This document shows positions 47,375-59,353 of a DNA stretch of 64,000 nucleotides, in pieces. Position 1 is the first letter of the stretch. The number at the start of each line of letters is the position of its first letter. The translations under genes and the position numbers were made by a program. The notes beneath the pieces were generated by a model. That model did no database searches, was not told the origin of the DNA, and saw nothing but the letters and a program-made list of their open reading frames with translations. The DNA is taken from contig CM056724.1 of the NCBI GenBank assembly GCA_029844215.1, forward strand, positions 81,673,093 through 81,737,092, in the 5' to 3' direction. This stretch comes from Przewalskia tangutica (taxonomy: Eukaryota > Streptophyta > Magnoliopsida > Solanales > Solanaceae).

Positions 47375-49932
47375 CTCATGCCCACAATATCACTCATGCC
47401 CGTGGAATTCCTTCCTCACTGTCGGCAGTCCATGATATAAAAGCACCGAGGAATACACATGAACACCATGTCCCACCTGTGTCATAATAAACCGTACGGG
47501 GTAAGTACGAAGGCATAGCCGACTACTAAAACCCACAGTACCAACAATGCCATAAACTGTATCACGAGGTCTTTCTAGACCGCCACATGATCGAAGCTGG
47601 CCACTCGCCCTCAGTATCAATGTGCGCGTCTAATCCTGGAACTTACCGCGACTCGCATAGGCCACATAGGCTCGCATGAGGTATTCTCGCATCGGGGCAG
47701 CTAAACCGCGGCATCCTCCTGGACTCTCGTAGTCTGCATGGCCACATAGACCGCATGAGGTAATTACCCCGCACACTAACCTGGAACTCCCGTAGCTCCG
47801 CATAGGTCCCCTGGACCCGCATGAGGCATCCCTCGCATCGGGGGGCAGCTTAACCCCCGGTATATCATGTCAAGAGGTGAGTGGTACAATACTAACATAA
47901 CGGCTTATCGTTAAACAACATAAGCACAATCAAGGGAAACCCCTTTACACAAACATCACAAGACACTAACATATGTAGCATCCTAACATGTTTACTTATC
48001 AAACCAACAAGAAAGTATTACAAGGCTATCACAAACCAACATAGTCAAGTTATTCACACAAGGTACTTTCTATTTTATGTCAACAAGTTCGGGTTTTTAT
48101 CCCCAAAGTACTTCATATATTAACTCTTTAAAAACCAAGTACTCATTGCTCACGAATGAGGTTTCACAGGTTTTAACAAAATTCATATCAAGTCAATTAA
48201 GTCAAGTCTTTTATTTTCAAAAGATTCATAGATCATAGTTTTAAACACTTAACAACGTAATCTCCTTTTTAAAACAATTTGAGTAACATATGCCTTATGT
48301 GTGAGTAGGTTATTCTTGTTTATAACAATCTTATTAAAGCAGTCATGATCCAGGAAATGTAATACAATTTTGTCTTATCTTAGCTTCTATGCAGATGGAG
48401 GTTTCTACTGGTTTTAATAATACTTAATTAGTCAATACATTTTCCTTTATTAGCGTTGCAGTGGTTTGTTCGATACTTATTCTCATTTCCGAAATCAATA
48501 TAAGGATTTCATAAACAATTAAGTAAACCGTTCCTTTTATCTCTCTTAAGTCGTTATACCTAACTTCCCATAAAGCTAGTATAACACTTAAGCTTTTAAA
48601 ACCAAGTATTACTCTTCTTTCAAAAACGATTCTTAATTCTTTTGAAATACTTCAAGATTCTTATTATTTAAAACTCAAGTCAAAAGACATCGAAGTAAAA
48701 CCGCGTTCAGTCAACACACGTACATCTACCGTACTATATATATATATTCTTTTAAAATATCATGCTCAAGAGGATAGGAAGAATCACATACCTCCTCGGC
48801 GAAATCCACCTGCCAAGTCGAATATGTCGCGCGCAGAGTATCAACCTATAATAGTCAAATACGTCTATCAACATCTAGACTATACTGTAGAATTTCTAAG
48901 CAGAGGATTCTCTATTCTACGGAAAATTGGGCAGCACTTCCCTACCCGTCAAACTACACAAGTCTACTGTAAATACAGTCCTATGTAAGTACAGTTCAAT
49001 TCTCTTCTTTTATACCATCCTTCTAGTTATCTTATACTCATTTCTATACTACTACAGTATGTAATCTCCAATTACAATAGAAGGACAAGATATTTACCTC
49101 GGTAAGCCCAAAATTATCCAAGTTTAAATGTCGATCCTGAACAACGTTTAGCTCCTAATTGCACGCTCCGAAAGCTCCAAGAAACCCTTAGAAGATTCCA
49201 AACAACTTCTACTGAGCACTTCAACCAACTATGAAGATTTTCCTTAGGGTTTCGTTTTGTGACTAAAAGGATGTAGTAGTATTTCCGGCTCTAAGTATAG
49301 AGGTAACTTAGGAATACTACAAGGTATTTGGGCTAAGGTATTTTGGAATAGTAACAGTACATGGAGTATTTTTCTACCAAGGGGGTATTTCACGAGAACT
49401 ATCAAGAGGTACTTGGTAGGGCCTTCTCGAGGAGGGTGGTTTGGACGAGAGCTTCAAGAGGGAGGGGGAAGGATTTTAAGACTTAGAATTTATTTTGTGG
49501 ATGAAGAAGTCTTCAACTAAGGGGGGTATTTATAGGCCCTTCAAAGGCCAAGATCAAAGCAAGTGGATGGTGGGGATTTGGGCAAGTGTAACCTTATCCA
49601 TCTACTCCATAAATATCACAAAATATCCTACCTAACCTTGACCAATGCTCAAGGCCTTAAAAACGTGCACCCTATTCGTCCCCTATACCGCCCACTTGAG
49701 GGTGACACTTGTCGCCCTCTCGTTGGTCCAAAATATTTCATCTCTCGGAAAAATCCGCAAAAATAATAAATGTCGCAACCGTAATTTTCCCTTCGCAAGG
49801 TCCGAAAAACTTTTCGTCGGAAAACAATTCTTTTCGCTAGTTGTGCACAATTTCGTCCCTTATGCCTACTTAAGGCTTGAACTTATGTACGTACGTCCTC
49901 ACATACATACTCTGAAAATACGGAGTATAACA

Positions 49933-49969
49933 TTCTCCCCTCCTTAGAAACATTCGTCCCGAATGTTCC
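49933..49969 (-). promoter_or_regulatory. Polypurine tract and stem-loop of E8
   Basis: TTCTCCCCTCCTTA (49933-49946) reads as a purine tract on the minus strand. The inverted repeat GAAACATTCG TCC CGAATGTTCC follows (49947-49969). Confidence 0.85.
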
Positions 49970-50241
49970 TTCTCGAGACAGATAACGATAAAGTTCCTCA
50001 ATACTTAAACAGTTGCAAATGTCACACATGGCCACAATACAACAAGCGCAAAATACTTAAATCCAAGTCCACAAGGAATCACCTCTAGCATCACAAAAGC
50101 TCCTACCCAAGGTCTAAAAGATACTCCCTTCGCACCTTTACTTCACATAAGAATTGATCACTTCTATTCTCCTAACACAAGTTCACTTCCTCCCTTACTC
50201 GTCGTACCCTTCTCGAACACTCGAACTCTTCTTAAAAAAAC

Positions 50242-51045
50242 TTACCACATTTCTGTTATTGTTTCAGTTTCCAAAATCTCAGGGTTACTATTTCCAACTT
50301 GTTTATCATAAACTGGGAACACTCTGGATGGATCTCCGATACTTTTCCGAACATAGCAACATGAAAGACCGGACGTACTGCCTCCTACGTCGGACGGCAA
50401 AGCTAACTTATAGGCAACCTGGCCTATTCCCCAAATGATCTGAAAACGCTCAAAGTACCTCGGGCTAAGTTTCCCCTGCTTTCCAAATCTCGTCACGCCC
50501 TTCCGGGGTGGTACTTTCAAGAAAACCCACCGTCAACCTGAACTCCAAGTGTCGACGCCGATTATCCGCACGACTTCTGTTGACTCTGAGCTGCCAATAA
50601 CCTCTCCTGGATAAGCTTCACCCTATCCACATCTTACTGAATCAAGTATGAACCAACTATCTGCACCTTGCCAACATCGAACCAATCGACTGGCAACCTA
50701 CACTACCGCCCATACAAGGCTTCATAAGGCGACATCCGAATACTGAAATGGTAGCTATAATGATACTCACTCAACAAGAGGCACATAATCCTCGCTGCTA
50801 CCCCTGAAATCAAAACACCGGCCCGAGGGTGAATGCAATACTGAGACTCACCTGAGTTCCTAACCTTGCCTAGTAAAACCTCCATAAAAAGAAAAGCCGT
50901 AAACTGGGCTCCACTGCCTGTCATAAAGTAAAAGTAGGAACCCCGTGCAGTCTTACAACGTTCCTGATATATAACATCTCGCATAACCCTCTGCCGAGTA
51001 AACAATCCTGACTGAAAGACAAGATGGGCTGACCTCATCGGCCCG
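50242..51045 (-). pseudogene. Gypsy integrase C-terminal half in E8
   Basis: Minus-strand reading. At 50703-51038, RGSYFYFMTGSGAQFTAFLF covers the second catalytic-Asp region, where the expected SDRG appears as TGSG, so the Asp seems lost. It continues through HPRAG, broken text, and YHYSYHFSIRMSPYEALYGR. Then 50242-50520 has RFGKQGKLSPRYFERFQIIW, the GPY/F-type C-terminal domain, and VAYKLALP, ending near ILETETITEM. The N-terminal zinc finger and first Asp are missing, because the fragment begins at the spacer junction near 51045. I see no chromodomain. Non-functional. Confidence 0.85.
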
Positions 51046-51560
51046 ACTACTGGTCGAACGCATCCACGAACTCGTACGATGGTTAACTAAACTTGGGTCT
51101 AACACCCTCGTGACCCTATCACAAAGCGGGACCACCACAATTTTTCCTTACTTCAAACTGGGCTGCGGGTTGACCCGCAATCTAGCCTCAACCCGACCTA
51201 TTTATTGCGCCAAGCTCTTGTTTCCCGATCCGGAACAATCTCACCATCAAGTCACGAAAACCTAGTGGTCTTCTTAGCTCAACTACCCTCTTTCATTTCA
51301 CACCACTCAGGGACTTATCACACAAATATATCTCACGTATACTATGCACTCCGATAAGGGTCAAACATAAACATAAATCTTTTACTCAAGATGGCCTCGC
51401 CTCTAAGGTCTCCACGTATAAAATTCTAAGGCTCACACTTTCCCTATCCCCAATCTTACCCTTATAACTAACCATGATTTCTAATCACAATTAACACAAT
51501 GCTATCTGAACATAACACTTAAGATATACTCATCTTATCACACATACAAATCTTTAGAGG
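51046..51560 (-). other. Non-coding spacer between gag and integrase of E8
   Basis: Same family-wide spacer as in E5, E6 and E9, and nearly identical to 1-300 of E1. It contains GGGTTGACCCGCAATC and ATCAAGTCACGAAAACC. No coding evidence. Its place between gag and integrase marks where protease, RT and RNase H were lost. Confidence 0.7.
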
Positions 51561-52597
51561 GTTAAGGATGTACCTGTATCTACTACTTCACTCCCCTCTG
51601 GCGTTCTAATCAATCCTGCCCTGCTGGGCGCATAGCTAGGAAAGGTGATGAACTAGTCACTGATCCTGAAGGCTGAGTCTCTACATCCGCGCCACATCTG
51701 GTTGGACAATTTCTCGCAAAATGGCCCCGCTGGCCGCAAGCATAACAAGCTGTCGAAGAAGTACGATACTCCCCACAATGACACCTACCACAACACCCCT
51801 TCCTCTCCGAACCACTGAATCCGCAACTGATCTGGTAGGCTGAGTCCTCCTACTTGAATCCTTCCTACTAGGACATCCTTTCGACACATGGCCCTGACGG
51901 CCGCAGGTAAAACAAGCACCAACAAAAAGACGACATTCCGGGATGGCGCCGCCTGTGTGAACACCGAGGAAAAAGCGAACGGTGGCTAGAACCTACGTAT
52001 AGCTGTGAACCAGAAGCCCTGGAGCTCTGACCAACTCCGGCATACCCCGAACGTCCTGAACCCTGTGGAGGACCACTCTGCACTGGCGGAGGTGCATATC
52101 CAGTCTGCTGCTGAGGCGATTCGTCTCGAAAGTTACCAAAGGACCCTGCCGATCTGGCCCTCTTCTGCTGATCTTGGTTAACCCGTCGATCCCTACGTTT
52201 CTCGGCCTGCTGCACATAAGCCCGTACGCAGGCCATGCTCAAGCCTGACTGAAGGGCTACTCTCGCACAACCCTTCCTTAGATAATCATCAAGGCCCGCG
52301 ATAAATCGATAGATAAAATACTCTCGGGTTGCTAAATCCATAGCTAGTAACAGGGTCGTCTCTTTGCAATCCATACTTTACGCTCGGTCGTGGGGCGAAG
52401 GTTCAAATATCATGGCGCGATGAGGCGATCTTCTTTGTGCTAGACTCTGTTGGGGCTGGCGACGTCGCAGAACTCCTCGAATGAAGCACCACATCAGGTG
52501 ATGGTTGGGCCTGTGCCCTCGTAACCCTCTGTGCTCTACTCACAGCTCCCTCGGCTGCCTTGCCTTTCTGGGCCCGGGTTGCCTTGCGCGGAGGCAT
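51561..52597 (-). pseudogene. gag of E8 with capsid deletion
   Basis: Starts with ATG at 52597: MPPRKATRAQKGKAAEGAVS, continuing 65 codons to 52403. The next frame (51868-52374) begins in a late capsid segment (FIAGLDDYLRKGCARVALQS) and runs through the basic/Gln-rich linker (RARSAGSFGNF, SPQQQTGYAPPPVQSG) towards the zinc knuckle, which falls in shifted frames down to 51681. The FLSCSPPEF..EDDPQ capsid segment is absent, as in E1. This is a different deletion from that of E5. Confidence 0.85.
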
Positions 52598-52787
52598 AAC
52601 TTGTAAGGGAAAGAAATACGTTAGAGGGGTCCAACTTATAACACAGCTCTAAGGCACGATCTCAGAGTGAGAAGAATGAAAACCAATCCTAAATATCCTA
52701 TAGCCTCCTGATTATTGGTGTGGTGCACAACACACCGATAATCAAGACTCTACTAGATACGGTCTGTAGACATTTTCCGAGGATTAA

Positions 52788-52801
52788 CTGCTCTGATACC
52801 A
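52788..52801 (-). promoter_or_regulatory. Primer-binding site of E8
   Basis: CTGCTCTGATACCA, intact TGGTATCAGAGCAG on the minus strand. Confidence 0.92.
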
Positions 52802-52805
52802 CTTT

Positions 52806-55800
52806 TGTCACTACCCGATCCCGGGCCCATGACTGGTGCCTTACCCGGGCACCCAAGTAGACATACATCAGAGTAATCAGCGGAATATAAAAACAAAACA
52901 TGAAACAATGTAAAAGAGACACAGTTTATCTGAGGAAAAGTTGCATTTCGGCATATATATATAAATACCCAAAGTGAGCGATATCCCAACTTTACAACGG
53001 GACTACTGCACTTAAGGAAGTAGAACAACTATGGCGGGACGGGGCCGCCATACCTGAATGAACATAAATATCTACAACACGGGGACTATACCAAAGATAA
53101 GCCTCCGAGAAACGGAGCTTCCCAAAATCTGGCTTGTGATCCTAAGCGGGGATCAACAATCGGTGTACCTCTACTGCGGCATGAACGCGGCCGAAGGAGG
53201 TCGATAACAGTACCAAGTATGTGAAACGAAAATCAGAAACGAAATCATAACAGTCTATATAAAACAGAGACATATATGATAACCAATTTACGATACACAA
53301 TATGTAAGCAGTCATGTCAAGTCAGGGACTCACGCCCTTAAAGTTATCACTCAAATATAACTATGGGTCTCATGCCCACAATATCACTCATGCCCGTGGA
53401 ATTCCTTCCTCACTGTCGGCAGTCCATGATATAAAAGCACCGAGGAATACACATGAACACTATGTCCCACCTGTGTCATAATAAACCGTACGGGGTAAGT
53501 ACGAAGGCATAGCCGACTACTAAAACCCACAGTACCAACAATGCCATAAACTGTATCACGAGGTCTTTCTAGACCGCCACATGATCGAAGCTGGCCACTC
53601 GCCCTCAGTATCAATGTGCGCGTCTAATCCTGGAACTTACCGCAGCTCCGCATAGGCCACACATAGGCCTGCATGAGGTATTCCTCGCATCGGGGGCAGC
53701 TAACCCGCGGCATCCTCCTGGACTCTCGTAGTCCGCATGGCCACATAGACCGCATGAGGTAATTACCCCGCACACTAACCTGGAACTCTCGTAGCTCCGC
53801 ATAGGTCCCCTGGACCCGCATGAGACATCCCTCGCATCGGGGGGCAGCTTAAACCCCGGTATATCATGTCAAGAGGTGAGTGGTACAATACTAACATAAC
53901 GGCTTATCGTTAAACAACATAAGCACAATCAAGGGAAACCCCTTTACACAAACATCACATGACACTAACATACGTAACATCCTAACATGTTTACTTATCA
54001 AACCAACAAGAAAGTATTACAAGGCTATCACAAACCAACATAGTCAAGTTATTCACACAAGGTACTTTCTATTTTATGTCAACAAGTTCGGGTTTTTATC
54101 CCCAAAGTACTTCATATATTAACTCTTTAAAAACCAAGTACTCATTGCTCACGAATGAGGTTTCACACTTTTTAACAAAATTCATATCAAGTCAATTAAG
54201 TCAAGTCTTTTATTTTCAAAAGATTCATAGATCATAGTTTTAAACACTTAACAACGTAATCTCCTTTTTAAAACAATTTGAGTAACATATGCCTTATGTG
54301 TGAGTAGGTTATTCTTGTTTATAACAATCTTATTAAAGCAGCCATGATCTAGGAAATGTAATACAATTTTGTCTTATCTTAGCTTCTATGCAGATGGAGG
54401 TTTCTACTGGTTTTAATAATACTTAATTAGTCAATACATTTTCCTTTATTAACGCTGTAGTGGTTTGTTCGATACTTATTCTCATTTCCGAAATCAATAT
54501 AAGGCTTTCATAAACAATTAAGTAAACCGTTCCTTTTATCTCTCTTAAGTCGTTATACCTAACTTCCCATAAAGCTAGTATAACACTTAAGCTTTTAAAA
54601 CCAAGTATTACTCTTCTTTCAAAAACGATTCTTAATTCTTTTGAAATACTTCAAGATTCTTATTATTTAAAACTCAAGTCAAAAGACATCGAAGTAAAAC
54701 CACGTTCAGTCAACACACGTACGTCTACCGTACTATATATATTCTTTTAAAATATCATGCTCAAGAGGATAGGAAGAATCACATACCTCCTCGGCGAAAT
54801 CCACCTGCCAAGTCGAATATGTCGCGCGCAGAGTATCAACCTATAATAGTCAAATACGTCTATCAACGTTTAGACTATACTGTAGAATTTCTAAGCAGAG
54901 GGTTCTCTATTCTATGGAAAATTGGGCAGCACTTCCCTACCCGTCAAACTACACAAGTCTACTGTAAATACAGTCCTATGTAAGTACAGTTCAATTCTCT
55001 TCTTTTATACCATCCTTCTAGTTATCTTATACTCATTTCTATACTACTACAGTATGTAATCTCCAATTATAATAGAAGGACAAGATATTTACCTCGGTAA
55101 GCCCAAAATTATCCAAGTTTAAATGTCGATCCTGAACAACGTTTAGCTCCTAATTGCACGCTCCGAAAGCTCCAAGAAACCCTTAGAAGATTCCAAACAA
55201 CTTCTACGTAGCACTTCAACCAACTATGAAGATTTTTCTTAGGGTTTCGTTTTGTAACTAAAAGGATGTAGTAGTATTTCCGGCTCTAAGTATAGAGGTA
55301 ACTTAGGAATACTACAAGGTATTTGGGCTAAGGTATTTTGGAATAGTAACAATACTTGGAGAGTATTTTTCTACCAAGGGGGGGGGGGGGGGTATTTCAC
55401 GAGAACTATCAAGAGGGGGGGTACTTCGGCCGAGGGCCTTCTCAAGGGGGAGGGGTGGTTTGGACGAGAGCTTCAAGAGGGAGGGGGAAGGATTTTAAGA
55501 CTTAGAATTTATTTTGTGGATGAAGAAGTCTTCAACTAAGGGGGGTATTTATAGGCCCTTCAAAGGCCAAGATCAAAGCAAGTGGATGGTGGGGATTTGG
55601 GCAAGTGTAACCTTATCCATCTACTCCATAAATATCACAAAATATCCTACCTAACCTTGACCAATGCTCAAGGCCTTAAAAACGTGCACCCAATTCGTCC
55701 CCTATACCGGCCACTTGAGGGTGACACTTGTCGCCCTCTCGTTAGTCCAAAATATTTCATCTCTCGGAAAAATCCGCAAAAATAATAAATATCGCAACCG

Positions 55801-55951
55801 TAATTTTCCCTTCGCAAGGTCCGGAAAACTTTTCGTCGGAAAACAATTCTTTTCGCTAGTTGTGCACAATTTCGTCCCTTATGCCTACTTAAGGCTTGAA
55901 CTTATGTACGTACGTCCTCACATACATACTCTGGAAATACGGGGTATAACA
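52806..55951 (-). repeat. 5' LTR of E8 (3146 bp)
   Basis: TGTCACTACCCGATCCCGG to ATACGGGGTATAACA. Palindrome 55717-55736, TATTTATA 55546-55553. Plus-strand G-runs between 55377 and 55500, including one of 13 or more, lie just downstream of the TATA in the transcribed direction. Confidence 0.9.
55546..55738 (-). promoter_or_regulatory. U3 promoter of E8 5' LTR
   Basis: On the minus strand, the palindrome variant GGGCGACAAGTGTCACCC (55719-55736) precedes TATAAATA (55546-55553). This would be the promoter for the E8 genomic RNA. Confidence 0.6.
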
Positions 55952-55956
55952 ACTTT
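55952..55956. repeat. Right TSD of E8 (ACTTT)
   Basis: Matches 43269-43273. Confidence 0.93.
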
Positions 55957-56675
55957 GACAATCTAGGTCCATTTGATATCCTTGGCTTATTTTAAGAATG
56001 TCCAAGTTGATTGAGTTAGGGAATTAACTCACTTGTTAAATATTAAGGATATTTTGGTTTTCAAAAGTTAAGAGACTTTAAGTATGTTGAAAGTATTATT
56101 GATACTTGTTTTGTTGGAAAGTTTAGGTCTCTTGGTTATAAAGAAGTATGTAAGTTGCTAATGTATAAAGCTAGTATAACGGTTTTATGGGAAGTTGGTT
56201 ATAATAGCTTTATGGAAAGTTAAAAAGAGTGGTTTACTCTAAGTAATTTAAGTATGTTAAATGACTTGAAATAACGAAAGGAAAATTGATTTAAAGGCAT
56301 CAATTGCTTAAGGTTTTAAAAGAAAGAAGTCACTTGATTTAGCAGCCCGAAAATGTATCTTTCTAAAAAGGTATTGTGACTTGTCTTAAAATGTAGTTAT
56401 GACTTGATACTACGGTTATTAGTATCTTGGAAGTTTTATATGAAAATGAGTCATTTTAAAAGAATAGAAATACGTAGTACTTTGGGTTAAACTCCCGGAT
56501 TTATAATGACATGTTAGTGCCTTAAGTAAACTAAAATGAGAGTGTATATGAATAAGGCTAATAAGAAGTTAGGGGGATTTCTTAACTTGCTTATTTATTG
56601 TATAATAAGCCGGTAGTGCTTGTGTTATGTATGATAAGCCGGTAGGGCTTATGTTATGTAAGATGGCCAGTTGAG

Positions 56676-56833
56676 ATAGGGTAAGAGTATATCTGAGGGG
56701 TAAATCCCCAAGATAGTTATACCACCTTCTCCAGGGTAAGAGTATATCTGAGGGGTAAATCCCCAAGATAGTTATACCACACCTTGGGGTAAGAGTATAA
56801 TTGAGGGTGAATCCCCAAGATAGTTATACCACT
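56676..56833 (+). repeat. Three roughly 55-bp tandem units in the E7 LTR
   Basis: Units begin GGGTAAGAGTATA at about 56679, 56734 and 56788. Each contains GAGGGGTAAATCCCCAAGAT, whose GGGGTAAATCCCC half can fold on itself. Absent from the E4 LTR at the same place. Confidence 0.85.
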
Positions 56834-57578
56834 GTTTAGTGGATTTGCTATCCACGATCACGAGAATACCTCATGCGAGTCCTTATGGGCTTATGCGGGT
56901 GAAATAGTCCCGTGCGGCGGATCTGACCTATGCGAGGAATACCTCATGCGGGTCCACACGACCTATGCGGGTGAAATAGTCCCAGGAGTAGGATTGCTTA
57001 ATGATACTGCGGGCGGGTGGTCTGCTTTGATCGCGAGCTTCATATTTTTATGTTGTAAGTATACTTTTGATTACTCTCATTGTTAGTAAGGCCTTCGTGT
57101 CTTCGTTAATTGAGTTATCATACCTGTCTCGATTTTATTATAGACTTATGATTTCATTCTGATACTTTCGATTTCACATATTTGGTACATGTTGTCTTGA
57201 CCTCGCCGAAGTGCGTTAAATGCCGCAGTGAAAGTCTGAGTTCTTGATCCTCGCTTTTAGGATCATCGTTCATTTGTTGAAGCTCCTTTATTCAGGAGGC
57301 TTATCCTCGGTATTGTCGGTCGTTGTACATTCAAGGGTATGGTGGGGCCTGTCATGAGTTATTCTTAAGTGCGTAGTCACATTTGTGGTTTGTGTTGTAA
57401 AAAAAATGTATTGTTTTATTGCGTATATTGTACGGAAGGTGGCCTTATCGGCTAGCCTGTTATTATTTTATGTTTAAGCATTTTATAAGTTGTGTATGTT
57501 CCGCTGCTATTCTCTGATATATACCGAAAAGGTGCCTGTGTAGGGCACGATCGCGAGCTGGTCGGGTCGTGACAAAAG

Positions 57579-57592
57579 TGGTATCAGAGCAG
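57579..57592 (+). promoter_or_regulatory. Primer-binding site of E7
   Basis: TGGTATCAGAGCAG, four bases after the LTR end at 57574; intact. Confidence 0.92.
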
Positions 57593-58720
57593 TTAGTCCT
57601 CGGAAAGTGTCTACAGACCGTGTCTAGTAGAGTCTTGATTATCGGTGTGTTGTGCACCACTCTATAATCAGGAGGCTGCAGGACATTTAGGATTGGTTTC
57701 CATTCTTCTCACTCTAAGATCGTGCGATAGAGCTGTATGGTTAGGGGTCGTCTCTCCCTAACAAGTTATGATTGTTTGCAGCTACGAGAAAGGCAGCAGT
57801 GACCCAGGGAAGATTATGTGGATTGCGTATCCAGGTTGGTAATGTTTGTAGTTGGTATTGTGACATACAACTATGCGGATTTATGTATGAGGGTCAGACG
57901 CGTGTTGCCTAGAATGATTTTAGATTACCAGGATTTGGTAAGGACTAAATAAATACCGGGAAGGTATGAACAGTTAAGGAACTCTCATCAAAGTTTTACG
58001 TGCTAATTTAAGATAATTAGGTGATGATGAGTTGTGTGAGAATGTAATGGACCCTTAAGAGGTTATAATTAAGGGACTAAATGAAAGACTATGTTAATAG
58101 GTTAAGCTACGTAGTAGGATTTCGAGAATGGTACGGGTGAGATCCGTATGGAGTAAGTATGGTCGTTGTGGTCAAGACAACACGATTATGATATTACGAT
58201 AAGTTTTGTACCCGTTTACGGGGGGACGGATAAGGTAGGCATGGAGCATGGAAATTGCGAGCCTAAGAACGTGATAACCACCGAGACCTTAGGTATATAA
58301 GGCCTTCTCGGGTAGTAAAAGTTAAGACAGACCAAGGAAAAGAGTTAAATACGACGCCGAGTCGGGTTGGGGACCTATTAAGGGTCGCCTCATAGCTTGA
58401 AATGAAACAGGATCAGTTGGTAGTAGTCGCCACGTGGCGAGTCACGCAGTGCAAGGCCCAAGTTTAGTTAATCATTTTACGGGTTCGTGGACGTGTTCCA
58501 CCGGAACCAGGTTGTGAGAGCCGGAATGGGCCTTATATTGTTTAATTTAGTAACTCCAAGAGTGAAGGCCAAAATTAGTATGGAATTTATGTACGTATGC
58601 TGGTATAAGTTTGGAAGTGCGGAAAGAGTACGACCAGTGAAAAAGAGAGCAACCAAGTGTAAAGAAATGGAGCCTGAATCAATGAGGACCTTTCTTGGTG
58701 ACTACACCCGTGAGTGTTGG
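57593..58720 (+). other. E7 internal leader and spacer
   Basis: Co-linear with E4: a leader, a possible 3' splice site TTGTTTGCAG (57772-57781), a decayed gag start (ATRKAAVTQGRL from 57782), then the spacer with GGTTCGTGGACGTGTTCC near 58480. There is no long frame and no capsid. Gamma copies thus share the loss of gag. Confidence 0.65.
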
Positions 58721-59353
58721 TGTCACGACCCGAACCGGGGCCCGTGACTGGTGTCTTACCCCGGGCACCCTAGTGATACAACATCAGAGAAAATCAGCGG
58801 AAATAAAAACATGAACATGAAACAAGAGGTATGATAAAAAAACAGGCCAACCAAAACAGTTGCCTTCTTGCATATATACAGAATCTGAACAGTTACATCC
58901 TTTACAACCCTGCCCACAACAGTACTACAGACCTCTAAGAAAGTGACAACAACTATGACGGGACAGGGCCCCGCCATACCCCTGAATATACAAGAACCTA
59001 CAGACTCAGGGTAACATACCACAAGATAAGCTCCGGAGAAACGGGGCTTCCCAATCTGTTCAGTAATCCTATGAGCGAGGATCCACAACCGATGTACCTC
59101 TACCTGCGGCATGAACGCAGCCCCCCGAAGGAGGTCAGTACAACAGGTACCAAGTATGTGAAACTGAAATACTGTAAATGAAATCATGACAGTCTATATA
59201 AAACAGGAGACATGTATGATAGCCAAACTACAGTTTACAACATAAAAGTAGTCATGTCAAGTCAGGGACTCACACCCTTGAAGTCATCCCTCATGCCCGT
59301 GGAACTCCTTCCTCACTGCCGGCAGTCTAGGTATAAATCGTATGATACGTATA

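Larger units (their letters stand above)
43274..49932 (-). repeat. 3' LTR of E8, interrupted by S2
   Basis: Segments 43274-43849 and 47380-49932; ends ATACGGAGTATAACA at 49932. U3 palindrome variant GAGGGTGACACTTGTCGCCC (49698-49717); TATTTATA near 49527-49534. It carries the CCGCATGAGG minisatellite at about 47640-47850. Confidence 0.88.
43274..55951 (-). mobile_element. E8: alpha element with capsid-less gag and integrase tail
   Basis: Minus-strand element between perfect ACTTT duplications: 3' LTR 43274-49932 (holding S2), PPT 49933-49946, integrase fragment, spacer, gag remnant, primer site 52788-52801, 5' LTR 52806-55951. Without S2 the LTRs are about 3.13 and 3.15 kb. Their AT-rich parts are almost identical, so the insertion looks recent. 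The internal region is 2.87 kb: protease, RT and RNase H are absent between gag and integrase, so it is a deletion derivative. Confidence 0.9.
41851..57574 (+). repeat. 5' LTR of E7 (gamma), interrupted by E8
   Basis: TGTTACACCCCGAAATTTC to GGTCGTGACA. U3 palindrome 41985-42004 with an intact CACGTG. It differs from the E4 LTR in its variable slot: E7 has three roughly 55-bp units (56676-56833) where E4 has other text. U5 block near 57180-57370. Confidence 0.82.
41851..58720 (+). mobile_element. E7: gamma element inserted in E4 integrase, split by E8, cut by E9
   Basis: LTR 41851-43273 plus 55957-57574 (about 3041 bp without E8) is followed by a primer site and leader, so it is a 5' LTR. It is not preceded by a PPT but by integrase codons, so it is best read as a new insertion into E4. 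Predicted TSD CCTAC (41846-41850). Internal region 57575-58720 parallels E4 11053-11582 plus 38768-39396. E9 enters at 58721; the rest is right of the window. Confidence 0.72.

Noticed and set aside
41851..57574. LTR considered as the 3' LTR of E4
   Set aside because: No polypurine tract precedes it, integrase codons are cut at its edge, and a primer site follows it. A recombined E4 tandem remains possible but needs an extra deletion.
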